Shown piece after piece: positions 8,080 to 15,913 of a stretch of 64,000 bases of DNA. The notes beneath the pieces were generated by a model. The model had not been told where the DNA came from and ran no database searches. It worked only from the letters and a program-made list of their open reading frames with translations. The translations under genes and the position numbers were made by a program. Source of the stretch: Variovorax sp. MHTC-1 (GTDB taxonomy: Bacteria > Pseudomonadota > Gammaproteobacteria > Burkholderiales > Burkholderiaceae_C); NCBI RefSeq assembly GCF_003984645.1, contig NZ_RWKI01000006.1, positions 62,001 to 126,000 on the forward strand, read 5' to 3'. Each line of letters starts with the position of its first letter. Position 1 is the first letter of the stretch.

Positions 8080-8097
8080 GTGGTTCGACCGAACCAC
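8080..8097. promoter_or_regulatory. Inverted repeat upstream of csbD, possible operator
   Basis: GTGGTTC and GAACCAC form a perfect seven-base inverted repeat around the spacer GACC. It lies 35 bases before the csbD start, in the gap between two minus-strand genes. No U tract follows, so it is less likely a terminator of the DUF429 gene side. The factor binding it, if any, is unknown. Confidence 0.4.
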
Positions 8098-8164
8098 TGA
8101 AAACCAATCTAGCGAGCCCGAGCAGCGGTCGTGCGCCGAAGCCGGCTCGATCTGCTGTAGGACT

Positions 8165-8992
8165 TCAGGCGGTGAGAATCCAGCCTTCCAGCGGATCCAT
8201 CGCCGCCGGCAGACCGTAGCCCGGACCGGCACTCGACTTGCGGGCTGCGCCCCAGGCGGCTTGCAGCAGGCAGAGCACCGCGTCGATGCAATCGCCCTTG
8301 GCATCGGCCAGCAGCCGATCGCGCTCGGCGTCGCCGAGGAAGAGGCGCAGGCCGAGGCGCGCGGAACCTCTTTCGAGCGCGGCAAGCAGATCGATCCTCG
8401 CCATGCGCCGCTGTGCGCTCTGGGCAGCGGCATCGTCGCTCTTGTAGCTGCGCCGCCCGATCAGCTCGCGCGCGAGAAGCCCCGGATAGCCCTCCAGCGC
8501 AATGCGTGCCATGCCACCGCAGGCCGGCGCGTGCAGTCCCGGCAAGGCAGCACCTGCCGCGAGCAGCCGCGGCACGCCGGCATGCAGCATGAAGGCGACC
8601 GGCGGGTTGATCCATTTCATCGAGGGACTGGAGCCCGCCGGGCCGTCTGTTGCGCGGTGCGCGAACTTCCCGCCGACGGGGCGCGCCGCGCAGAACGCAG
8701 CGAAGGTTTCGCGAATCCCGGTGCGGCTCAGGCCGGCGTAGTGCGCGATCATCGCCGGCCATTGCGGCGGCCATCCGAGCTGCACGACCAGTTCGCGCGG
8801 CAGGCCGAAGGGAAAGTCGAAGGCGCCGACCCATTCGGGCGTGTCCGACAGCCATTGGCGCCAGGCGTCGAGCGACGCGAAGCGTTCGAGCCGCAAGAGC
8901 CGGACGCCCCCCTCCTGCGCGGCCCCGAGAGCGAGCACGACGGGCTTGCGCCAAGTCGGTGCGCTCGAAAAATCGCAGCCCAGCAGCAGCAT
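8165..8992 (-). CDS. DUF429 family protein (predicted RNase H-like fold)
   Basis: This is a 275-residue protein of the DUF429 family, predicted to have an RNase H-like nuclease fold but not characterised. Visible family features are the N-terminal strand with LLGCDFSSAPTWRKP, the FDFPFGLPREL segment, the RIALEGYPGLLARELIG stretch, the acidic DCIDAVLCLLQAAW helix, and the terminal EGWILT. The Asp residues in CDFSS and in KGDCIDAV could form a metal site. It sits 30 bases downstream of the BLUF gene on the same strand. No functional partner is obvious. Confidence 0.75.
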   Translation of the reverse strand: MLLLGCDFSSAPTWRKPVVLALGAAQEGGVRLLRLERFASLDAWRQWLSDTPEWVGAFDFPFGLPRELVVQLGWPPQWPAMIAHYAGLSRTGIRETFAAFCAARPVGGKFAHRATDGPAGSSPSMKWINPPVAFMLHAGVPRLLAAGAALPGLHAPACGGMARIALEGYPGLLARELIGRRSYKSDDAAAQSAQRRMARIDLLAALERGSARLGLRLFLGDAERDRLLADAKGDCIDAVLCLLQAAWGAARKSSAGPGYGLPAAMDPLEGWILTA

Positions 8993-9022
8993 GGCCGATG
9001 CAGCCTCGGCCGCGCGCGCGAC

Positions 9023-9445
9023 TCAGTGCCGGCCGACGATGGCGGCGGTAGCCATCAGTTCTTCGAGCAGCGCGAGCGATACCTTGCCCGAGACCGAATA
9101 GGGATCGAGCTCCGCCTTTTCCGAGTACTTGAGCAAGGTCGAGACATTGAGCTTCGACAGATTGACCTGCCCCATCGTCCAGCCGCCGAAGCGGCGTTCG
9201 GAGATCTCTTCGTAGTGCAGCAGCACCACGTCCTTGTGGCGGGGATCCCGCTGAATGTGGCCGTACAGCTCGCTGATCGCCATGCGGCCGCCTTCGATGG
9301 CCTGCAGGAACACGCCTGCGCCATAGCAAAGGATGCCGGTGATGCCGCACGCAGTGTTGTGCGAGCGCGATTGCGAGAGGATCGCTTCGATGGCGCCGGG
9401 GCTGGTATCGACGGCGCGGCTCGCATAGAGAAGTCGTACGAGCAT
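9023..9445 (-). CDS. BLUF domain blue-light sensor protein
   Basis: This is a 140-residue, single-domain BLUF (FAD-binding blue-light sensor) protein. The residues needed for the photocycle are present: Y7 (LLYASRA), N30 (SHNTACGITG), Q48 (VFLQAIEG) and W89 (GGWTMG). The core takes up about 1-95; the rest forms the usual capping helices. There is no output domain, so it would signal by protein contact, like short BLUF proteins such as PixD or BlrB. The start ATG at 9445 follows the folE stop by five bases, and its GGAG ribosome-binding site lies within the folE stop region. Expression is therefore probably coupled to folE. Confidence 0.92.
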   Translation of the reverse strand: MLVRLLYASRAVDTSPGAIEAILSQSRSHNTACGITGILCYGAGVFLQAIEGGRMAISELYGHIQRDPRHKDVVLLHYEEISERRFGGWTMGQVNLSKLNVSTLLKYSEKAELDPYSVSGKVSLALLEELMATAAIVGRH

Positions 9446-9450
9446 GGCGT

Positions 9451-10182
9451 TCAACTCCGGCGGGGAAGAAGGGAAAGGAATTCGCGCCGCAGGTTGGAGT
9501 CTTTCAGGAACGCGCCGCGCATCACCGAATTGATCATCTTGCTGTCCATCTCCTTGACGCCGCGCCACTGCATGCAGAAGTGCTCGGCCTCGACCACCAG
9601 CGCCAGGCCATCGGGCTGCGTGCGCTCCTGGATCAGGTCGGCCAGCTGAACCACGGCTTCTTCCTGGATCTGGGGCCGGCTCATCACCCATTCGGCCAGC
9701 CGCGCGTACTTCGACAGGCCGATCACGTTGGTCTGCTCGTTGGGCATGACGCCGATCCAGAGCTTGCCGATGATCGGGCAGAAATGGTGCGAGCAGGCGC
9801 TGCGCACCGTGATCGGGCCGACGATCATGAGCTCGTTGAGGTGCTCGGCATTCGGAAATTCGGTGAGCGAGGGCTGGGCCACGTAACGGCCCTTGAACAC
9901 CTCGTTGAGGTACATCTTCGCGACGCGACGAGCCGTGTTGTCGGTGTTGTGGTCGTTGTCCAGGTCGATCACCAGGCTTTCGAGCACATGCTTCATCTTG
10001 ACTTCGACCTCGTCGAGCAGGCGCTCGAGTTCGCCGGGCTCGATGAACTCGGCGATGTTGTCGTTGGCATGGAAGCGCTTGCGGGCGGCCAAAAGGCGCT
10101 CGCGTATCTTCACGGATACGGGCGTGCCTTCATCATCGGCCCCCTCGTCGGGCCGCTCTACGGCGTCGGTTTTCCTTAGCAT
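9451..10182 (-). CDS. folE: GTP cyclohydrolase I (type IA)
   Basis: This enzyme converts GTP to 7,8-dihydroneopterin triphosphate, the first step of folate and pterin synthesis. The 243-residue protein has the zinc ligands C130 and H133 in SACSHHFCPIIGK, and C203 in EAEHFCMQWRG. The substrate-site segment VIGLSKYARL follows at about 154. It has an N-terminal extension of some 25 residues relative to E. coli FolE. The BLUF gene follows after five bases, and the next folate-pathway enzyme, NudB, is encoded about 0.8 kb upstream. Start chosen as the first ATG of the frame; a later start would shorten only the polar extension. Confidence 0.95.
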   Translation of the reverse strand: MLRKTDAVERPDEGADDEGTPVSVKIRERLLAARKRFHANDNIAEFIEPGELERLLDEVEVKMKHVLESLVIDLDNDHNTDNTARRVAKMYLNEVFKGRYVAQPSLTEFPNAEHLNELMIVGPITVRSACSHHFCPIIGKLWIGVMPNEQTNVIGLSKYARLAEWVMSRPQIQEEAVVQLADLIQERTQPDGLALVVEAEHFCMQWRGVKEMDSKMINSVMRGAFLKDSNLRREFLSLLPRRS

Positions 10183-10252
10183 GGAAGCATCCTAACAGTG
10201 AATGTATTGAGGGCGAATGACCCTGCAGCGCGCTTCCCGCCTGCGCACAGAG

Positions 10253-11011
10253 CTATTGTTTTGATAGCAAGAAATCCGTCACCAGCGGCAGGTGATCGGA
10301 CATGCGCGCCCAGATCGGCCCGCGCGGCACCGTGGTGGCGACCACCTCGACCTGGCGGCCGTAGATGAAGTCGAGTTGGGTCACCGGCAGGCGCGAGGGA
10401 TAGGTCAGCGTGCGCGCTCCGCGCAGGTCGCCGGTGTCGCGCAGGCCCATGGCGTTCATCGCGTAGCGCATGCGCGCACCCCAGTCGTTGAAATCGCCGG
10501 CCACGACCAACGGCTCGCCGGGAGGAATCTCACGCTCGATGAATTCCCGCAGCAGCGCTACCTGGCGCACGCGGCTGCCCTTGATGAGGCCCAGGTGCAC
10601 CACGATGGCATGCACCGGCCGGCCTTCGACATCGATCGCCACGTGCAGCAGCCCCCTCTGTTCGAAGCGATGGTCGGAGATGTCCTGGTGGGTCTTGCGC
10701 AGTACCGGCCAGCGCGTGAGCAGCGCGTTGCCGTGCTCGCCGTGCCGCGTGATGGCGTTGGTTTCGTAGACAGCCGTGTAGCCCTCGGGCGCGAGAAAGT
10801 CGGCTTGCGGCAACTCGGGCCAGTGCCTGAAGCGGGCGGCGGCCTGCCGGTTCATCTTGCGCACTTCCTGCAGGCAGACGATGTCGGCATCGAGCTGCTC
10901 GATGGCATGGCCCAGGTTATGGATTTCGAGGCGCCGCGCGGGGCCGATGCCTTGCACGCCCTTGTGGATGTTGTAGGTCGCCACCCGGATGCTGTTGGTC
11001 GGCGCGTTCAT
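10253..11011 (-). CDS. Endonuclease/exonuclease/phosphatase family protein
   Basis: This is a 252-residue metal-dependent phosphodiesterase of the EEP fold. The catalytic set is complete: N14 (TYNIHKG), E49 (CLQEVRK), H139 (VVHLG), D173 and N175 (AGDFNDWG), and D239-H240 (MSDHLPL). Such single-domain EEP proteins in betaproteobacteria are often encoded near cardiolipin synthase genes; none is seen here. The start ATG at 11011 overlaps the nudB stop (ATGA), so it is translationally coupled to nudB and belongs to the fmdB-DUF502-aspS-nudB series. Its substrate (nucleic acid, phosphoinositide-like or other) cannot be predicted. Confidence 0.85.
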   Translation of the reverse strand: MNAPTNSIRVATYNIHKGVQGIGPARRLEIHNLGHAIEQLDADIVCLQEVRKMNRQAAARFRHWPELPQADFLAPEGYTAVYETNAITRHGEHGNALLTRWPVLRKTHQDISDHRFEQRGLLHVAIDVEGRPVHAIVVHLGLIKGSRVRQVALLREFIEREIPPGEPLVVAGDFNDWGARMRYAMNAMGLRDTGDLRGARTLTYPSRLPVTQLDFIYGRQVEVVATTVPRGPIWARMSDHLPLVTDFLLSKQ

Positions 11012-11475
11012 TGCGCAAATTGTGGCAGCAGCAGGATCGCTTCGGCGTTCGAAGGGGAAAAGCAGGCATCGGCCGCCTCGCGGTAGGGCAGCCAGCGCCA
11101 GGCCGTGTGTTCGCGCGGGTCCAGGCGCGGCGTCAGGCGCTCGGGCACGCAGAGGCCGAACAGATGCTCGGTGTTGTGGGTGACTTCCGGCGCGTAGCGG
11201 GCGCGCCAGCGGGGGTAGATCTCGTAGATGTTCTGCAGTCGCCAGTCGCGAAGCTGCGAGGCGAGCGCGCTGCCTTCGCCGCAATCTATGCCGGTCTCCT
11301 CGGCCACCTCGCGCGCCGCGGTCAGCGCGAGCGGCTCTTCGGCCAGGTCCTTGCTGCCCGTGACCGACTGCCAGAAGTCATCCACGTCGGCACGCTGGAT
11401 CAGCAGCACGTCGAGCGCCGGCGTGTGGATCACGACCAGCACCGACTCGGGAATCTTCCAGGGCCGCCCGCTCAC
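11008..11475 (-). CDS. nudB: Dihydroneopterin triphosphate diphosphatase (Nudix)
   Basis: This 155-residue Nudix hydrolase matches NudB, which removes pyrophosphate from dihydroneopterin triphosphate in folate synthesis. The N-terminus is typical (WKIPESVLVVIHT), and the VDDFWQSVTGS segment leads into the Nudix box at 40-62, which has REVAEETG. The box has one residue more than the textbook spacing between the first Gly and Glu; I believe this is usual in related betaproteobacterial NudB proteins. It lies between aspS and the EEP gene. FolE, the preceding enzyme of the pathway, is encoded nearby at 9451-10182. Confidence 0.9.
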   Translation of the reverse strand: MSGRPWKIPESVLVVIHTPALDVLLIQRADVDDFWQSVTGSKDLAEEPLALTAAREVAEETGIDCGEGSALASQLRDWRLQNIYEIYPRWRARYAPEVTHNTEHLFGLCVPERLTPRLDPREHTAWRWLPYREAADACFSPSNAEAILLLPQFAQ

Positions 11476-11554
11476 TCGCCAACCTTCGCGCCGCGCGCTT
11501 CGGTATTCGCGTTGGGAGCGGCCCGGCGGCTCATGCCTTTGCGCTCCGGCTCTC

Positions 11555-13360
11555 TCAGAGAACGTTGTGCACGTTGCGCAACCGGATGTGCAGCTCGCGC
11601 AACTGCTTCTCGTCGACCGGGCTCGGCGCCTGCGTCAACAGGTCCTGCGCGCGCTGGGTCTTGGGGAAGGCGATCACGTCGCGAATCGACTCCGCGCCGC
11701 TCAGGAGCATCACCAGCCGGTCCAGGCCGATCGCGATGCCACCGTGCGGCGGTGCGCCGTACTGCAGCGCATCGAGCAGGAAGCCGAACTTGTTCTGGGC
11801 GTCCTCTGCGCCGATCTTGAGCGCGCGGAACACCTTGCTCTGCACCTCCTCGCGGTGGATACGCACCGAGCCGCCGCCCATCTCGATGCCGTTGAGCACC
11901 ATGTCGTAGGCCTTGGCGATGCACTTGTCGGGCGCGGTGTCCATCAGGTCTTCATGACCGTCCTTGGGCGCGGTGAAGGGATGGTGCACGGCCGACCAGC
12001 GCTGACCTTCCTCGTCGAACTCGAACATCGGGAAGTCGACCACCCACAGCGGCGCCCAGCGGTCCTCGAACAGGCCGTTCTTGCGGCCGAAGGCGCTGTG
12101 GCCGATCTTCACGCGCAGCGCGCCGATAGCGTCGTTGACGATCTTTTCCTTGTCGGCGCCGAAGAACAGGATGTCGCCGTCGCGCGCGCCGGTGCGCGCG
12201 ATGATTTCCGCCAGCGAAGCATCGTTGAGGTTCTTGACGATCGGGCTCTGCAGGCCCTCGCGCCCCTGCGACGCGTCGTTGACCTTGATGTAGGCCAGGC
12301 CCTTGGCGCCGTAGATCTTGACGAACTCGGTGTAGGCATCGATGTCGCCGCGCGACAAGCCGCCCTCGGCGCCGCCGCCGGGCACGCGCAGCGCCACCAC
12401 GCGGCCGCCTGGGGTGCCGGCGGCCTGCGCGAAGACCTTGAATTCGACGTTGCGCATCACGTCGGTCAGCTCGGTGAACTCGAGCTTGACCCGCAGGTCG
12501 GGCTTGTCGGAGCCGTACTTGAACATCGCGTCCGCATAGCTCATGACCGGGAACGGCGGCAGTTCAACCTCGGCCGCCGCGCGGAACACCTTGCGGATCA
12601 TGCCTTCGAACATCTCGCGGATCTCTTCCTCGGCCATGAACGAGGTTTCGATGTCGATCTGCGTGAACTCGGGCTGACGGTCGGCGCGCAGGTCTTCGTC
12701 GCGGAAGCACTTGACGATCTGGTAGTAGCGATCGTAGCCGGCCACCATCAGCAGCTGCTTGAAGAGCTGGGGCGACTGCGGCAGCGCGAAGAAGCAGCCG
12801 TCGTGCACGCGGCTCGGCACCAGGTAGTCGCGCGCGCCTTCGGGCGTGGACTTGCCGAGCATCGGCGTCTCGATGTCGATGAAGCCGTTGGCGTCGAGGA
12901 ACTTGCGCACCTCCATCGTGACCTTGTAGCGCAGCATCATGTTGCGCTGCATCGCTGGGCGGCGCAGATCCAGCACGCGATGCGTGAGGCGGGTGGTTTC
13001 CGAGAGGTTGTCGTCGTCCAGCAGGAAGGGGGGCGTGACGGAAGGATTGAGCACCTTCATCTCCTGGCACAGCACTTCGACCTTGCCGCTCTTCAGGCTC
13101 TCGTTGACCGTGCCCTCGGGCCGCGCGCGAACCAGGCCTGTGACCTGTACGCAGAACTCGTTGCGCAGGCCTTCGGCCGTGGCGAAGGTGGCGGCGCGAT
13201 CGGGATCGCACACTACCTGCACGTAGCCTTCGCGGTCGCGCAGGTCGATGAAGATCACGCCGCCATGGTCGCGGCGGCGGTTGACCCACCCGCACAGGGT
13301 GACGGTTTGGCCCAGCAGGGCTTCGGTCACGAGACCGCTGTAGTGAGAACGCATGGCCAT
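11555..13360 (-). CDS. aspS: Aspartyl-tRNA synthetase
   Basis: This is a bacterial-type class IIb aminoacyl-tRNA synthetase of 601 residues that charges tRNA-Asp in the cytoplasm. It has an N-terminal OB fold for the anticodon ([20 protein letters not shown]), class II motif 2 ([19 protein letters not shown]), a GAD insertion domain in the middle, and motif 3 ([13 protein letters not shown]) near the end. The length is that of full bacterial AspRS. Whether it is discriminating or also charges tRNA-Asn cannot be decided here; gatCAB is not in the window. A second in-frame ATG two codons later (13354) is an equally plausible start. Confidence 0.97.
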   Translation of the reverse strand: MAMRSHYSGLVTEALLGQTVTLCGWVNRRRDHGGVIFIDLRDREGYVQVVCDPDRAATFATAEGLRNEFCVQVTGLVRARPEGTVNESLKSGKVEVLCQEMKVLNPSVTPPFLLDDDNLSETTRLTHRVLDLRRPAMQRNMMLRYKVTMEVRKFLDANGFIDIETPMLGKSTPEGARDYLVPSRVHDGCFFALPQSPQLFKQLLMVAGYDRYYQIVKCFRDEDLRADRQPEFTQIDIETSFMAEEEIREMFEGMIRKVFRAAAEVELPPFPVMSYADAMFKYGSDKPDLRVKLEFTELTDVMRNVEFKVFAQAAGTPGGRVVALRVPGGGAEGGLSRGDIDAYTEFVKIYGAKGLAYIKVNDASQGREGLQSPIVKNLNDASLAEIIARTGARDGDILFFGADKEKIVNDAIGALRVKIGHSAFGRKNGLFEDRWAPLWVVDFPMFEFDEEGQRWSAVHHPFTAPKDGHEDLMDTAPDKCIAKAYDMVLNGIEMGGGSVRIHREEVQSKVFRALKIGAEDAQNKFGFLLDALQYGAPPHGGIAIGLDRLVMLLSGAESIRDVIAFPKTQRAQDLLTQAPSPVDEKQLRELHIRLRNVHNVL

Positions 13361-13391
13361 AGGTGGATTCCGGCGCCGACAGTGGCGCGTT

Positions 13392-14027
13392 TTATTTGAT
13401 CGCGATGGTTGCGGGGCCGCCGGGAACGACCACGCCCATCGACACGATGTACTTGAGCGCGTCGTCCACGCTCATCTTGAGTTCGATGCAGTCGCTGCGC
13501 TTGAGCATCACGAAATAGCCGCCCGTCGGGTTGGGCGTGGTCGGCACGTAGACGCTGAGGTAGTCGCCGCCGCCGAGGTGCTCCACCACGTCGCTGCCGG
13601 GCGCACCGGTCACGAACGCGATGGTCCACACGCCTTCGCGCGGCCATTGCACCATCACCGCGGTGCGGAAGGCATTGCCGTTCTCAGAGAACAGCGTGTC
13701 CGATACCTGCTTGACGCTGGAGTAGATCGAGCGGACCACCGGAATGCGGCGCACCACGGCGTCGCCCCATCCCAGGAGGCGCTTGCCCACGAAATTGCTG
13801 GCGATCGCGCCGACCGCCAGCAGGATCGCCAGCGTCAAGAGCACGCCCAGGCCGCGCACCTTATGGTCGTACAGCCACTTCTGCCACGCTTCCGGCAGCA
13901 GCCACAGCGTCTGGTCGAGTGTGCCGATGATCCAGTTCAGCACGCCGAGCGTGATGACCAGCGGCACGATGACCAGCAAGCCGGAAAGCAGCCATTTGCG
14001 CAGCGCGAGCATGGTCGATCGGCTCAA
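13392..14027 (-). CDS. DUF502 family membrane protein
   Basis: This 211-residue inner-membrane protein has two N-terminal membrane helices (about 8-35 and 59-82). The rest is soluble, with the family-typical segments [19 protein letters not shown] and [20 protein letters not shown]502 proteins are widespread and their role is unknown. The gene lies between fmdB (one base upstream) and aspS (31 bases downstream), a very common order in Burkholderiales. M1 and M6 are both possible starts; the spacing of one base after the fmdB stop favours M1. Confidence 0.88.
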   Translation of the reverse strand: MSRSTMLALRKWLLSGLLVIVPLVITLGVLNWIIGTLDQTLWLLPEAWQKWLYDHKVRGLGVLLTLAILLAVGAIASNFVGKRLLGWGDAVVRRIPVVRSIYSSVKQVSDTLFSENGNAFRTAVMVQWPREGVWTIAFVTGAPGSDVVEHLGGGDYLSVYVPTTPNPTGGYFVMLKRSDCIELKMSVDDALKYIVSMGVVVPGGPATIAIK

Positions 14028-14028
14028 G

Positions 14029-14379
14029 TCAGTCGCTCTTGGCGGCGGGCGCCGGGGCCGGTGCGGGAGATGCGGCAGATGCGGCAGGGGTAGCGGCCGC
14101 CGGCGCGCCCGAGGTTTCGGCCGGCTTGGCGGCAGCCCCGTCGGCCGGCGCGCCTGCGTCGCCGGCGCCCTTGTCAGCGCCCTTCTTGTTGCCTGCGCCG
14201 TCGCGGAAATCGGTCACATACCAGCCCGATCCCTTGAGCTGGAAGCCGGCAGCGGTGAGCTGCTTGCCGAACGCGCTGGCGTGGCAATTCGGGCACTCCG
14301 TCAAGGGCGCATCGGACAGTTTCTGCAGCACGTCCTTGGCAAAGCCGCAGGCGCTGCACTTGTAGGCGTAGATAGGCAT
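14029..14379 (-). CDS. FmdB family zinc ribbon protein
   Basis: This 116-residue protein begins MPIYAYKC and has a zinc ribbon with C8, C11, C29 and C32, followed by GFQLKGSGWYVTDFR. These are hallmarks of the FmdB regulatory-protein family. The second half (about 62-116) is a low-complexity tail of Ala, Pro, Gly and Lys. It is the first gene of the fmdB-DUF502-aspS-nudB-EEP series. A candidate -10 box (TATAAT) lies at 14427-14432 on the minus strand. The function of these small proteins is not settled. Confidence 0.88.
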   Translation of the reverse strand: MPIYAYKCSACGFAKDVLQKLSDAPLTECPNCHASAFGKQLTAAGFQLKGSGWYVTDFRDGAGNKKGADKGAGDAGAPADGAAAKPAETSGAPAAATPAASAASPAPAPAPAAKSD

Positions 14380-14426
14380 GGGTTGGGGGACGCATCAGCG
14401 GCCGGCGGCCGCTCGCAAAGCTCTCG

Positions 14427-14432
14427 ATTATA
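14427..14432 (-). promoter_or_regulatory. Candidate -10 box for fmdB-aspS operon
   Basis: On the minus strand this reads TATAAT, a consensus -10 hexamer, 47 bases before the fmdB start. No convincing -35 hexamer is seen at the right distance, so this is a candidate only. AT-rich hexamers are rare in this GC-rich window, which adds some weight. Confidence 0.45.
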
Positions 14433-14450
14433 AGCGCCGCCCCTCCCCGC

Positions 14451-15899
14451 TCAGGCCGGGTCGACAGCCAGCGGCCGGTGCGGCGTGCGTGTGTCGGAGA
14501 CCCACTGCGGCGCCAGCGAGCCCGCGAACATGCCGGCGAAAGCAGCCAGCACACCGGCGAGCTGCGCCGGGAACTGCTCGCCCCAGGGCATGGCCAGGAA
14601 CAGCAGCCAGACCCCGATGCCCAGCACGACCGCCGCGATGGCGCCCTGCGTCGTCGCGCGCTGCCAGTACAGGCCGCAGACCAGCGGCACGAAGGCGCCC
14701 ACCAGCGGCACCTGGTAGGCGCCGGAGACCAGCTCGTAGATCGGCGTACCCTGCATGCGGATCGCATAGGCGAGCACCGCGGCGCTGAAGAGCAGCACCG
14801 TGATGCGCATCGTCATCAGGTTGGAGTTGTCGCTGCCCGCCGGACGGAACTGGCGCCAGATGTTCTCGGTGAACGTCACGCTCGGCGCCAGCAGGGTGGC
14901 GGAGGCCGTCGACTTGATGGCCGAGAGCAGCGCGCCGAAGAAGAACACCTGCATCACGAAGGGCATCTTCTCGAGCACCAGCGTGGGCAGCACCTTTTGC
15001 GCGTCTTCCTGCAGCAGCGTGGCGGTCTGCTCCGGCATGATCAGGAGCGCGCTTGCGACCAGGAACATCGGCACGGCGGCGAACAGGATGTACGCGATAC
15101 CGCCGATCACGGGCCCGCGCGTCGAGGCCTTCACGCTGTTGGCCGACATGACGCGCTGGAACACGTCCTGCTGCGGGATCGAGCCCAGCATCATGGTGAT
15201 CGCGGCCGCGAAGAAGAAGATGATGTCCTTGAAGGTCGGCTCCGGCCAGAACCGGAACAGGTCTTTGCTGGAAGCGAAGGCGATGACCTTGTCGGCGCCG
15301 CCGGCCATGTTGCCGGCGAACATGGCGATCACCGCCAGGCCCAGGACCAGGATGATCATCTGGATGAAGTCGGTCACCGCCACCGACCACATGCCGCCGA
15401 AGAGCGTGTAGGCCAGGATCGAAACCACGCCGATCACCATGCCGATCGGGATGCTGATGACGCCGCCCGACAGCAGGTTGAACACCAACCCCAGCGCCGT
15501 GACCTGCGCCGAAACCCAGCCGAGGTAGCTCAGCATGATGATCAGCGAACAGGCGATCTCGATCGTGCGGCCAAAGCGCTCGCGGTAGTAGTCGCTGATG
15601 GTGAGCAGCGTCATGCGGTAGAGCTTGCCGGCGAAGAAGAGCCCGACCAGGATCAGGCAGGTGCCGGCGCCGAACGGATCCTCGATCACGCCGTTCAGGC
15701 CGCCTTCGATGAATTTGGCCGGGATGCCGAGCACCGTTTCGGAGCCGAACCAAGTGGCGAAGGTCGTGGTGACGATCATGTAGAGCGGCAGATTGCGCCC
15801 GGCGATCGCGAAGTCGGTGGTGTTCTTCACGCGCTTGGCCGCATACAGGCCGATGGCGATCGTGAACAGCAGGTAGATGATGACCAGGGTCAGCAGCAC
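14451..15899 (-). CDS. Sodium:solute symporter (SSS family)
   Basis: This is a 482-residue integral membrane protein with about 13 helices, typical of the SSS/SLC5 family, which couples sodium influx to uptake of organic solutes. Recognisable segments are the N-terminal AAKRVKNTTDFAIAGRNLP, TFATWFGSETVLGIPAKF, and the loop GSIPQQDVFQRVMSA. It starts with GTG at 15897-15899, eight bases after a good AAAGGAG site. It lies 14 bases downstream of ubiB, so it may be read from the ubi transcript. The substrate cannot be inferred; the family includes transporters of proline, pantothenate, acetate and sugars. Confidence 0.85.
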   Translation of the reverse strand: MLLTLVIIYLLFTIAIGLYAAKRVKNTTDFAIAGRNLPLYMIVTTTFATWFGSETVLGIPAKFIEGGLNGVIEDPFGAGTCLILVGLFFAGKLYRMTLLTISDYYRERFGRTIEIACSLIIMLSYLGWVSAQVTALGLVFNLLSGGVISIPIGMVIGVVSILAYTLFGGMWSVAVTDFIQMIILVLGLAVIAMFAGNMAGGADKVIAFASSKDLFRFWPEPTFKDIIFFFAAAITMMLGSIPQQDVFQRVMSANSVKASTRGPVIGGIAYILFAAVPMFLVASALLIMPEQTATLLQEDAQKVLPTLVLEKMPFVMQVFFFGALLSAIKSTASATLLAPSVTFTENIWRQFRPAGSDNSNLMTMRITVLLFSAAVLAYAIRMQGTPIYELVSGAYQVPLVGAFVPLVCGLYWQRATTQGAIAAVVLGIGVWLLFLAMPWGEQFPAQLAGVLAAFAGMFAGSLAPQWVSDTRTPHRPLAVDPA

Positions 15900-15913
15900 G
15901 ACGGAATCTCCTT

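Noticed and set aside
11105-11475. Extra residue in the NudB Nudix box as a sign of loss of function
   Set aside because: All catalytic Glu residues are kept (REVAEETG), and as far as I know related betaproteobacterial NudB proteins share this spacing.
11228-13399. A 723-codon open frame on the plus strand opposite aspS
   Set aside because: It is a mirror of the aspS coding sequence (His/Asp/Val-rich pattern), with no family features and no start signal.
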